In this document: positions 54,101 through 64,000 of the stretch, piece after piece | Position numbering within the stretch: position 1 is the stretch's first letter | Layout of the letters: each line of letters begins with the position of its first letter | Source: Molanna angustata | Taxonomy: Eukaryota; Arthropoda; Insecta; Trichoptera; Molannidae | DNA length: 64,000 nt | Assembly: GCA_963576475.1 (NCBI GenBank) | Contig: OY754970.1 | Span: 32,897,619-32,961,618, forward strand | Reading direction: 5' to 3' | The notes under the pieces: generated by a model | Databases searched by the model: none | What the model saw: only the letters and a program-made list of their open reading frames with translations | Told to the model about the DNA's origin: nothing | Translations under genes and position numbers: made by a program

Positions 54101-57100
54101 TTACATGTTCTATATTTTAATTTAAAACAACTGTATTTGACATTGGCAATTGGCAGTATTAAATTAGTAAACAATCTGTAAATCGAATATTTTTTGATTG
54201 CATATACACAAACATTGGATTTTTTCCCTTTCAGGAGTCAAATGATATTTTAATTGACAAACTTGTTTAACATCTCAATAGAGACAAAGTTGGGATATTG
54301 TAGAAAAACCAGGAACTCGAGGCACCTACAGGGCTTATGATGCACCTACAGGGCATTTGTAAGGACTGTTGCTTTCATTGTTTACAAATAAACTAATTTC
54401 TCAATAGATGGCGTTACAAAAAAGGCTTTTCCGCTACTTCATAGATGGCAATAGTATAGTTTCTTATTTTCAGGTGAATTGTTACACACTATTCAAATAT
54501 ATAGAACTTTCAAAAATTACATTGGTAAGGGAACTCAATAAGAAGGCATAATTTATTGGTGAACGTTGCGCAAGCGCATACGGTGATCACGTAAACCAGC
54601 CGATGACAGGTCGTAAGCCCTGTAGGTGCCTTGAGTTCCTGGTTCTTCTACAATATCCCAACTTCGTCTCTATTGAGATGTTAAAAAAAGTAAACAATCT
54701 ATGATTTGACATGAAATATTTTTTTATTTAATTTAATGTATTTACAGATACTGTATTTGGGTTATGTGCTTAGAGGAGAAAAGTATGAATTGTTCCACCT
54801 GATCCTTATGGGCAAGATAGAGGGTCGAAGAGGTGTTGGAAATATTTTGTATAAATTTTAGCTCTTTGCACTACTCCATTTAAACTTTAATAATGCCAAA
54901 TCTCAAACTCCTCTGTAAGTAGTGTAGTTTGCTTGAAATGGGGTCAGAAGTTTTCGGTTCACATATTAATTAATATATAGATAACTAAATTATATTACCT
55001 GGTGTGGAGAATGCATAGACTCGTAAATCTGGATATTTTGGGCGTAACTTTAAGGCTACTAATACTGCAACACCTGCACCTAAACTGTGACCTGAAATAA
55101 AAAATAATTTGATTTATTTCTGTAATGAAGTTCCTTTTTTTTTATTCAAAGACAAGAATGTTTCACTAATAATTGTCTGTTGACAAAATTAATAAATTTA
55201 GCCTATAAGAAAGTACATAATTAATTTTGTTATTTTATTACCTGTTATTACAAGTGTATAATGAGGATACTGGTAAAATGCCCTTTCCAGCAAGGAGTGT
55301 AACTTATGAAGAAGTTTACTAGCTCCCATAGCCATCCCCTTATGTGCTGATGTATCTGGAGGTAATCCTTGTGCTTCAAATTTCTCAGATCCAGCAGTCA
55401 AGTCTGTGAAGATGTCCCTTAGAGACATGGAACCACGTACTGCCACAACAATACTTTGTGTATCATGGTCAGCAATCACGCAGTATGGTAACTGAAATAT
55501 ATATAAAATAGTTTAATTTATTAAACTTGAGGGCCAAATTATATTGAAAATAAAAATATATGAAGTATTTATTACCTCAAAGACATGATTTTTGAACGAT
55601 GCGAATAGAATATCTTGAGAAGGTAATCCAGATAAATATCTTACTCCAGCCAAGTGACACATACAACAGTTATCGTCTGTAACAACTCTTGACTTTGGCC
55701 TGCAATGAATATTAAAGTTATCCAATCGATTACTTATTCTATGTTGAAATGTAGTAACATATATAACATAATTCGATATACCAATTTATAAGATCTCACT
55801 TGTTTGTTTTGATTAAAATTCATAAGAGTGATATGTCAAAAAAATTTGGATAATTTTATCTGAAAGCACTTAACAATTTAATAATATTTTATGGAACCAT
55901 AAATGAGTTACCTATTACTATCTAACAATGTGCATACTACATGCTTTAAGCTGAACATTAGGAATCAATAATGAAGTTATTGTATGATGTCAGTTTAGAG
56001 CGCCATACAAAATAAAATACTTACCGACAACATCCACAACATGTTATATATTTGAGCAATTTACAAACTCCTGTCACACAGTTTGTAAACATAACATAAG
56101 GCCAGCCATATGAAGCCACAGAAAACTTAAGAAAATGTATTGCATCATTTAAATTCATCCACCGAGGAACTTCAGAAAATATTTTGTTTATATCTGAAAA
56201 TCAAAAATAAATCAATGGCTGTCCACAATATTACATTCATAAAATAAAATTAATTTAGAGCGGTTTAATTCTAAAATTTACCAGTTGAATAAATAGGTTC
56301 TTCCTCGTTAATCATCTGTATTCTCCTCATTTCTCGAGTCTCTCTTTTCTGTCTTACTCTTAGAAGAACGCAACCGGCCATCACGTCTGACGGTACAAGG
56401 TCTGTCGTACGGAATATGGCACTCAACAAAGCTGAAACAGAGCAGAATAAAGTTTATAGAATTCTATTGAATTTAAGATCAAAGTCAGCAGGGCTACTCA
56501 TGAAGCTGATTAAGATTAGATTCAGACTCTTTTAACCTTTTGAATAAAAAATAATTTATTAATTGCGCTAATTTATACAAAAAAATAATGACAATTTCAT
56601 ACCAAACTTTGATCTTAATGAATTTTTATCATTAAATGTATGTCATGATTGAGAAGTTACTGGTTTATAAAATTTTAAGATTAAGAATGTATTAAGATCG
56701 TGTCATAATCTTGTTCAGATATTCAATCCAGAGAGGAGGTATAATTTTAATATGTACTTCTTTTAACGTTGATATGTTATAAAAAATATAAAAATACTTG
56801 GTAATTGTTCTATTGTGTTTATTTGATTATTGACGCGTTTCGTGCAAAGCACATCGTCAGAATAAATTATTCTGACGATGTGCTTTGCACGAAACGCGTC
56901 AATAATCAAATAAACACAATAGAACAATTACCAAGTATTTTTATATTTTTTATAACATATCAACGTACAATGGAGTTCTATCAAGAATTGTCGATCGACA
57001 AACTAAACTTACTTCTTTTAAGATTAATTTGCTGAGTACCAATCGATATGAATTCTGATAAGAATCAGTTTGTTAATCTTCCATTATATTATTTTCTGGC

Positions 57101-60100
57101 TGAAACTGTACCTATATATTTTTCATACATCAATCGGTATTTGATTGCTAAAATTATGTTTTGTTACATTGCAAGTTCAATTTAGTATACAATTGACAAG
57201 AAATGATAATATTGTGGTATGTATTGAAAATTTTAAGTAGTAAAGCTATTGTGTGTAGATATTTAATTCTGTGGTTTGATCTTGGACTTCAACTCATGAA
57301 ACCACAGGATAACTATATACATCTCTTAAATAAATATCATATTGTTGTGCAGCATGTAATGAATAGCTTACGATATATTAAAAAATATTACTTTATGTAG
57401 ATATTTCATGACCTATAACTTTAACCAGTGGGAAAAAGCATTAAGTTGTAATTAAATTTTTCATATTAAATGTGTGGTTAATATTTCCAGTATTGGTAGA
57501 AATCAATTTTATTCTGACTGGCAGTGGACTCACATTTAACAAGTACTTAGATAGTTTTTGACAAACAACTTAAGAAATCAAGTGGGCAAAGCACAAATTT
57601 AATTTTTCTGCTAGGTTGGTATATGTGCAAACCGCCCCCCTCCACAAAGAAAATTCTCTACATTAATTTTTAAAATTCCAATTATATATTTTGTTTTATA
57701 TTCTCTGAATAATATGAATATAATAGGCAATCAGAAAAAGTGATAAAAGTATATGTATTGTAATTTCCCAGAATATTATAATTGTAATTCAATTTTGTGT
57801 TTTCACAGAAAAACAGTCCTCGTGTATTAAATCATTTGACAGTTATTTCTGTTTATTTTTCACAAACAATTTTTCTAATTAAAATATTTAAAAATCAATT
57901 CTCAACATAGGCATTTCTAATAATATATCTTTATAGTTAAATAAAATTTTTAGTCCAACTCAACATATTCTTAAAAATAAAAACACTTTTTTAATTATTC
58001 CACAATTTATTTTAATTTAAAACTATGGAAAAATTTATAGTTTTAGAGTTAGTTGACGACTTTATAGTTTTAAGAAAATTGAGAATTTATTGTTTAAAAT
58101 TGAAATAATTATCTCAAGTACCTAGTCTACACTAATTCGAAATTTCAAAAAAAAATTCTGAACGTACCTGCAACCTGTTGGAAAGCTTCGTCTCCATATT
58201 CATCCTTCTTGAGACAGCAACATGCCCATCGAAATCTTCTGGACCACAACCCTGTGACCTTTTTGTGGTGACGTGACTGACTAGGAGTATCTTGAATGTC
58301 TCCATAGCTGACTGATCCCAACGGATCAAACACAATAAATAAACCAAATACTGTCAACGCAAACAGCACCCAGTTAAATACTACAATACCTGGTGAAATA
58401 CATTTTATTAATACAACATTTTTTTTTAATTGCGCTTAAATATTTTGAAAAGATTGGTAGGTATCTAAGCCTAAACATAATTTATAGTTGTATCAGCAAT
58501 CAAATTAATAATATAAAAATATTTTTATATTACCTTCGATAACTATTCTAGAGAAATCATCAGTCGGTTCACAAGTAACCATCTTGCAAAATATCCACAC
58601 TGTTCCCAAAATATTCAGAAGAACTTCTGGAAGGATCAATGCCACTCTGTTAAAAAAAAAACAAAGTGGATTATCAACATTATGGTCTTAATAGGAACTC
58701 GACCTTTCAATTCAAATGACATATCAAATAACTAGGTACCTATATGTGGAAATAACAGCAATATTTCTAATTTCGTTTAGATTTAGAATCTACAAATCCC
58801 ATTTGAGTATGTGGCCATATAAGATCTTTCAAATCCTAATCATATTTATGTGGTCATAACTCTTAATAGATCTTTCAAATAATATTTAAGTAGTCATAAC
58901 AGTTCTTTCAAATCCTATTTATGTGTAGTCATAATATAACAGATCTTTCAAATTCATTTTTTGTGGTCATAACAGATCTTTCAAATTTCATTTATGTGGT
59001 CATGGCAAATCTATCATATTACATTTAGGAGGTCATGACAGATCTTTTGAATCTCATTTATGTAATCATGAATGATTTTTTTTTAATCCCATTTATGTGA
59101 CCATGACAGAACATTCAATAATGTTTAGGTACTTACTTGATTGTGAGCAGTGGCGCAACATAACTCCTCGCGTGTGTGTCAGTAATAGTTCCCCTGGCGG
59201 AGTGGCATGCCAGCATACCCAGTAGAAGCAGCAGCGCTCCCTGAAGCGCCAGCAGTCCTCCCAGGTAACCACGCACCACCACTCCGCCAGGACATCGTCC
59301 AGTCGCTGGTAATGTCACCTCACATGCAACACCAGTCAACACTAACCTAGAACATAATAAATATCATCATCTTATAATAATTTATTGGGACAAAGTCAAT
59401 TACATTACAATATACAGGGTGGCCTAGAAGTGATAGACCAAATGAAAAGGGGAGATAGAAGACAGTATTTCCGATCGATTTAACTCTCTTCATTGGGGTC
59501 TGGAAATTGAAGTCTCAGTTCTATTTTAAAAACGATTTTCTTAAATCGGTCACTTCTCGTGAAACATTAAAATGAATAATTATTGTAGATATATAGTATT
59601 TGCACTTATGGTAGATCCTGTTCAAATACGATTTTCTCAAAATACACAGTAGATTCCATGTAAATTCAATACTACTTGTAAGTACCTAATACCGACGCGA
59701 AATATTCAATTAAATTTTCAACAAAAAATTCAGTTAAATTTTCAACCAAATATACAGCTAAATTTTCTATCAAATATTCAGTTAAATTTTCTACCAAATT
59801 TTCAGTTAAATTTTCAACCAAATGATATTTTTATGAACAATTTTTTTAACATCTCAATAGAGACGAAGTTGGGATATTATAGAAGAACCAGGAACTCGAG
59901 GCACCTACAGGGCTTACGACCTGTCATCGGCTGGTTTACATGATCACTTTATGCGCATGCGCAACGTTCACCAATTATGCCTTCTTATTGAGTTCCCTTA
60001 TCAATGTTTTTTTTTTGTTTCGTTTCTATTGAGATGTTAAAAAGTTTGTCAATAAAAATATCATTTGACTCCCGAATTGGAAAATATCCAATGTTTGCGT

Positions 60101-62921
60101 TATGCAATTTATTAAAAAAGAACGATTTTTAACCAAATATTCATTTAAATTTTCAGCCAAATATTTTGTTAAATTTTCTACCATATATTAAGTTAAATTT
60201 TCAACCAAATATTCAGTTAAATTTTCTACCATATATTCAGTTAAATTTTCAACCAAATATTCAGTTAAATTTTCTTCTCATTTGCGCACCTAATATCAGA
60301 TTGAAATAATTGTAATAGTGTGCATGACTTAAACATTCCTAAAAAACAGAGATATTCCCACATGTCTGAAAAGAAAAGTGTTTGAAACATGTATCCTGCC
60401 TGTGCTTACGTTTGGTCTGGAAACTATCACGCTAACTGCGAGGACCATACATAAGCTAAAATGCACTCAGAGATCCATGGAAAGGCAAATGATAGGCGTA
60501 AGTCTAAGAGACAAAATTAGAAATGAAGAAATCAGACGCCAGACAAAAGTTGTTGATGTCATGGATCGAGTTGCAAAACTTAAATGGCAATGGGCAGGTC
60601 ATGTTGCCAGACAGGGTACGGACAGATGGGCACCCAGAATTCTAAATTGGAGACCATGGGATATGAAAAGGGGAATAGGCCGGCCCCAGAAAAGGTGGGC
60701 CGATGATATTGTCCCTGTCGCTGGAAGCGGATGGAAAAAAGACGAGTGGAAAAAAGACGAGTGGAAGCTTTTAGAAGAGGCCTACATCCAGCAGTGGAGA
60801 AAGAAGAAGAAGAAGTGTGCATGAAAGAGGCATGTTTTTATTCATGATTGTTATCCCTGAATTTGGCTGAGTTTAAATGAAGTAGATACCTATTATTTAT
60901 TTGAAATACGCGGGTGCATGACAATCTCCATAATCCAACTATCGATTTGTTCCAGAGAATTTATAAAAAACCTTAGTTATGAAGAAATTTCGTATGGCGT
61001 AGTGGACTTTTTGCATGGTTTTTCCAAATTTGAAGTAAAATACACCAACTTAGAGGCTTCGCAGTATACATACATAATATATATTTTTATATTTTATATT
61101 TCCAGATTCCAAAACCATCAAAGCTAAATCACTGAAAACGCATTAACTGCCCAAGATATTTCCAAAAATACTCGATTTGTACAATTTATATGGCAGAATA
61201 AACAATATCTACGGGGACTCTTAATAGTTTGATACTTAATCTTCATACATACATGCATCACACGAATCTGTTCAATCTATTTGGGGTAGGAAAGAAGGAC
61301 TGAACTCCACACTGTTCAATCCTGACATACATGTTTGGTATAGGAAAACAAAATATTTTAATATATTCGAAAATTGGGATTTAAGGTTTTATAGTTGGTA
61401 AGTACGTTTATTTATTTTTAATATACATGGATTTTTTACGTATTCTTAAACTATATACACGTAGGTACTATCGTTATGACGATCTCATTTATTTGTTACA
61501 TGTAGCTGGTATATAAAATTTATACGCGGTTAGATTTAGCAATTTTGTCATCGACCCGAGGGGGAATTTTCGTTATTTCGGTCTTAATTTTGATTCAATA
61601 TTTAATTTCACTAAAAACGACAAAATGACAAACAAAAAAGCAGGAAAACGAAGGTAATAAACAATCTTTTGTGTGTGTGTGTGCAATTAAGTGGTAGCTA
61701 TTATTACTTGGTTCTTGGGAAAAGCAATTTGCGTTCTCTAAAAAATACGAGTCGTTTACAAGTATTTTTATTACATTCTCAAACGTAGATGTGTATGTAG
61801 TAAATATACCGGTATGTAGGTAATAATTGTTTGAAAGTCAATTTACTATACCAATTACCATAATGACAACTTTATGTCATAAAATTATGTCACACGGGAA
61901 TTACCGCACCTTTCTGAAGACACACATAACACGATCAAATAAACATAGACGGAACATGATCATGTACACGGAAAACATTTTAAAATATCAATTTTAGAGG
62001 AAGGAGAAAAAATAATCGATGTGACGAATATTCACATCTTAGTATTGTGCCTTTATATTTGTATAGTTTTTCGGGAAACTAAATGGTTAGTATGACTATG
62101 CCAAATAATCATTCAATAATGATAATAAAGATGAATAATAAAGATAGTGGTGGCAGAGCGGTTAACGCGCTGGGTTAGTAATCCAGTGGTCGCGAGTTAG
62201 AATCCTGTCACGACTGATTTCGTTTACCTATAGCACAAGCATTACTGCTTAGTTTAGGGAATGTATGAGGATGTACATGTTCTTGTTACAAGGACATATT
62301 CATTTTTTAAAAAAGTACGCACCCAATAACAGGTCCACAGTCTCACAGATCCAGACTGAAAACATAGTTAAAAAGTGTGTCATCGTCGGGAATCGAACCT
62401 GGGACTCACAAGTAGGAACTGAATTTGGGCCATCATACAGTTTGTTGACACGACCAAATGAACAAAATTAAAATGATAGTAAAACATATTAAAATAACAA
62501 AAGACAAAATTACTATTGAAAGATACAATGTTTGGTTCTCTCTCTGCCTTCTCTGTGAGAGACACGAGATGATGAAAATTACATACATACCATCACGCAA
62601 TGTCCCTCACGGGGTAGGCAGAGAGAACCGAACGCCACTTACCTACTTCTATCTTGACATACATTCATCGCCTCGTCAACATTCATACATCATCTTATAC
62701 ATGTTCGTCTGTTGTTCACGCTTCTAACATTTCCGTCTTTCAAAATACCGTTCACTGTTCTTGATGAAAATTAAAGTTGATAATATAAAAGATTAAATTT
62801 ATGATAAAAAGGCATTATATGCTTACCAGATTAATCTGAAGAGAAACTCAAATATGCTAGGAAAGACAAGATCATCCGAGGCTGCTAACCATTTTCTGCC
62901 AAGCAGACGAAGTGCTGGCAT
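51129..62921 (-). CDS. DAGLB: sn-1-specific diacylglycerol lipase beta-type, complete, 13 coding exons
   Basis: Membrane serine hydrolase that cleaves diacylglycerol at sn-1 to give monoacylglycerols such as 2-arachidonoylglycerol (family knowledge). Exons in transcript order: 62921-62827, 59346-59137, 58646-58534, 58389-58168, 56431-56282, 56193-56025, 55699-55576, 55491-55242, 55091-54999, 53182-53028, 52890-52744, 51856-51744, 51300-51129; 2013 nt, 670 residues plus TGA, all phases consistent. Human DAGLB has 672. The start MPALRLLGRKWLAASDDLVF is typical of the family; the exon begins one base before the ATG at a splice acceptor, so a 5' UTR exon lies upstream. Four hydrophobic segments lie in about residues 20-165. 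The lipase_3 core holds the nucleophile in GHSLGAG (Ser447), the probable acid Asp499 in VGVGDDLVMR, and the probable His603 in YTPGRILHI. The length and the short C-terminus (no long tail as in DAGLA) favour the beta type; the assignment to DAGLB rather than DAGLA (inaE-like) rests on this and on local similarity. Confidence 0.94.
51514..51710. mobile_element. MITE-like element, copy 2 (inverted relative to 32056-32260)
   Basis: gcggccttactctccactgc then aaatccgatcccaatacgat at the left; atcgggatcggatttgagtt then tcaagagtaa at the right. A possible 5-bp flank repeat tatca lies at 51509-51513 and 51711-51715. In the last intron of DAGLB. Confidence 0.72.
51931..52089 (-). mobile_element. tRNA-derived SINE, family B
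   Basis: Minus strand: GGTGGCAAAGCGGTTAACGT, B-box GAGTTCGAATCCTGCC, body and poly-A-like left end. In the intron between DAGLB exons 11 and 12. Confidence 0.87.
52198..52545. mobile_element. MITE-like element with agcagcccattca ends
   Basis: A 30-bp palindrome (taaagcagcccattcatggg then ctgcttta) at 52198-52226 and a further gaatgggctgcttaa at 52526-52540. The central part (gcattgctgattttcacact ... catgccgtacctactggacg) is non-coding. Borders and TTAA flanks are uncertain. In the intron between DAGLB exons 11 and 12. Confidence 0.55.
54181..54684 (+). mobile_element. Foldback-type dispersed repeat, copy 2 (most complete)
   Basis: Contains both inverted parts: aacatctcaatagagacaaa ... ggaactcgaggcacctacag (about 54268-54340) and ctgtaggtgccttgagttcc ... 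cgtctctattgagatgtta (about 54618-54684). Centre: aaggactgttgctttcattg. In the intron between DAGLB exons 9 and 10. Copies 1 and 3 are at 10731-11234 and 59820-60130. Confidence 0.8.
56766..56966. repeat. 201-bp palindrome with hammerhead-like ribozyme on both strands
   Basis: Arms 56766-56865 and 56867-56966 are exact reverse complements by eye (100 bp each, one central base at 56866). On the plus strand the right arm reads ATTATT, CTGACGA (56872-56878), GTGC-TTT-GCAC, GAAA (56891-56894), cGCGTC (cleavage triplet GTC 56898-56900), AATAAT. Stem I (ATTATT with AATAAT, 6 bp) and stem II (4 bp, one unpaired T) are perfect; stem III is the palindrome ACGCGT. The left arm gives the same on the minus strand. 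This resembles the minimal hammerheads of Penelope-like elements. In the intron between DAGLB exons 4 and 5. Confidence 0.85.
58795..59125. repeat. Degenerate tandem repeat, about 35-40 bp unit
   Basis: About nine diverged units around gtggtcataacagatctttc aaat..catttat, in the intron between DAGLB exons 2 and 3. The units differ by small indels, so it is an old array. Confidence 0.75.
59700..60285. repeat. 23-24-bp minisatellite (attcagttaaattttc) split by a foldback element
   Basis: Units of attcagttaaattttcaacc plus aaat fill 59700-59820 and again 60130-60285. Between them sits the foldback element at 59820-60130. In the first intron of DAGLB. Confidence 0.85.
59820..60130 (-). mobile_element. 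Foldback-type dispersed repeat, copy 3, inside a minisatellite
   Basis: Shares aacatctcaatagagacgaa, ggaactcgaggcacctacag, cgacctgtcatcggctggtt and tcaatgtt with copies 1 and 2, in the opposite orientation. Its ends (aaatgatatttttatgaaca / gtcaataaaaatatcatttg) are inverted too. Much of the central unique part of copy 2 is missing here. Confidence 0.78.
60328..60813 (+). mobile_element. RTE-type retrotransposon 3' end with 11-bp TSD
   Basis: Target duplication agtgtgcatga at 60317-60327 and 60814-60824. One uninterrupted frame (from 60378) reads FETCILPVLTFGLETITLTA, VAKLKWQWAGHVARQGTDRW, GIGRPQKRWADDIVPVAGSG and ends in a (GAA)n-rich tail. The 15-bp stretch coding KKDEW is duplicated in tandem. 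Same family as 1688-2057 and 20639-22617. In the first intron of DAGLB. Confidence 0.88.
62146..62312 (+). mobile_element. tRNA-derived SINE, family B
   Basis: GTGGCAGAGCGGTTAACGCG, CTGGGTTAGTAATCCAG, B-box-like GAGTTAGAATCCTGTC, body and A/T-rich end. In the first intron of DAGLB. Confidence 0.86.
62313..62415 (-). mobile_element. tRNA-derived SINE, family A, truncated
   Basis: Contains gcacccaataacaggtccac, cagatccagactgaaaacat and the B-box complement gggaatcgaacctgggact, then breaks off before the A-box. It directly abuts a family B copy. Confidence 0.75.
62525..62765. repeat. Two inverted copies of a non-LTR 3' end
   Basis: 62525-62575 reads as the plus-strand terminus (ggttctctctctgccttctc, gagacacgagatgatga) and 62585-62765 as the minus-strand terminus with more upstream sequence (ccatcacgcaatgtccctca, ggtaggcagagagaaccgaa, cgtcaacattcatacatcat). 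The same 3' end is seen at 12590-12655. Confidence 0.72.
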
Positions 62922-62922
62922 T

Positions 62923-64000
62923 CTGAAACAAAAACAAGAACATTTTTAGTCATAAATAGAGAATGGCCTCTAAGATAATTTTAAATGTAAAAGATGTTAT
63001 AAATAGAAACATACATATATAATTATATTAAATGTAAAAGATGTTATAAATAGAGACATACATGTATAATTATATTGAATGTAAAAGATGTTATAAATAG
63101 AGACATACATATATAATTATATTAAATGTAAAAGATGTTATAAATAGAGACATACATATATAATTATATTAAATGTAAAAGATGTTATAAATAGAGACAT
63201 ACATATATAATTATATTAAATGTAAAATATGTTATAAATAGAGACATACATATATAATTATATTAAATGTAAAAATGTTGAAAGAGTGACAGACCTCTAA
63301 GATTATAATATAAAATGTAAAAGTGTAAAATATTATATTGAATGTTAAATGAAGCCTACGATTAGACAAAATGATAATATCCTTGTAGATCTAAGGGACT
63401 ATAGATAAGGACTGCATATTATCGGAACCAGCAGAAGGAGATATTGAAGAAATTTAAGAAAGTAAAAAATGAAACAAATAACAAATAATATAAATTTATT
63501 TTTTCTCTCCACAAAATCAGAAATCAGTTGGCAATCAAAATTGGTCTCCACACCATCACACACAATTATAACTTGGTTTATTGAAATTTAACAATAATTC
63601 ATCAACACGACAACTATCTTCTATCTTCTTACATGAAGATCGCCTTGATGATAGCCGACCATTGTTTGAAAACCACAAGAAGATGAATAAAAACCATCAC
63701 GGAAAAGGCCTTACAATCTTGAAAAACATCAATCTATGTATACACCGTTTTAAAGGGATCGTCTGTTATTTCCATTCATTTTTTAGGATATCTATTGGTC
63801 ACCGTTGTTCCAATCATTTAATTTTTAAATCGGCCCCATAATATTTCAGATTCATATTTTAATTTCTAATTATTCAATTGTTTCACAACAAAGTTTTTTA
63901 TTTGATTCTGTTCACAGCATCTTTCTTTTAGTCAGAGATCTATGAGTATGACAAATGTGAAAATTTTCGGAAAAATTGTGATATCAATGACACGCCACAA
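62923..64000. other. Upstream of DAGLB start codon; no gene recognised
   Basis: A splice acceptor ends at 62923, so this is intron or promoter-side DNA of DAGLB. Apart from the 47-bp repeat (62983-63264) it is AT-rich. The 86-codon open frame at 63581-63841 (+) has no recognisable domain, and I do not regard it as a gene. Confidence 0.55.
62983..63264. repeat. 47-bp tandem repeat, six copies
   Basis: Units start aaatgtaaaagatgttataa and contain gacatacatatataattata; six units with one or two changes each, then a partial one. Upstream of the lipase coding start. Confidence 0.92.

Noticed and set aside
63581..63841. 86-codon frame on the plus strand near the right edge
   Set aside because: No recognisable domain, ordinary AT-rich composition, no splice or repeat support.

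Overview
This window is a piece of an animal nuclear genome, AT-rich, with short exons, long transposon-filled introns and no operons. The protein sequences and the mix of RTE-type and other non-LTR retrotransposons, tRNA-derived SINEs, a Penelope-like element and many small foldback elements point to an insect, most likely a moth or butterfly; the order is an inference. Three conserved protein-coding genes account for almost all of the real coding sequence. Their exons were joined by hand from splice sites and reading phase, and every junction used keeps the frame.

Layout. (1) About 1.36-28.44 kb, minus strand: the 5' 25 coding exons of rotatin (RTTN; Drosophila Ana3 is the known relative), about 1578 residues. 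The C-terminus lies beyond the left edge. (2) About 28.4-31.7 kb: an intergenic region between two divergently transcribed genes, holding a cATCGATG-rich palindromic block, a GC-richer island and the broken start of a THAP zinc-finger gene. (3) 31.7-45.9 kb, plus strand: spatacsin (SPG11), 13 coding exons, 1966 residues, lacking the N-terminal part of the vertebrate protein. (4) 45.9-51.1 kb: AT-rich intergenic DNA between two convergent genes, with several foldback elements. (5) 51.1-62.9 kb, minus strand: a complete sn-1-specific diacylglycerol lipase of the DAGLB type, 13 coding exons, 670 residues, with the catalytic Ser-Asp-His all visible. (6) 62.9-64 kb: upstream of the lipase start codon, with a 47-bp tandem repeat and no recognisable gene.

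The three genes are not an obvious functional unit: rotatin acts at centrioles and cilia, spatacsin in lysosome reformation, and DAGLB in lipid signalling (2-arachidonoylglycerol-type products).

The accessory content is rich and often datable by nesting. There is an RTE copy with a 5' inversion and a hairpin junction inside a 10-bp target duplication; a hAT-type miniature element inside a tRNA-derived SINE; a non-LTR element nested in an RTE element, both with target duplications; and a Penelope-like remnant with a GIY-YIG coding region and a hammerhead-ribozyme-like terminus. There is also a 201-bp almost perfect palindrome that carries a hammerhead-like fold on both strands, a foldback family with three copies, two or more SINE families with several copies each, and an unusually long CA microsatellite that changes into 7-mer and 8-mer repeats. 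No prokaryotic feature, CRISPR array or functional tRNA/rRNA gene was seen.
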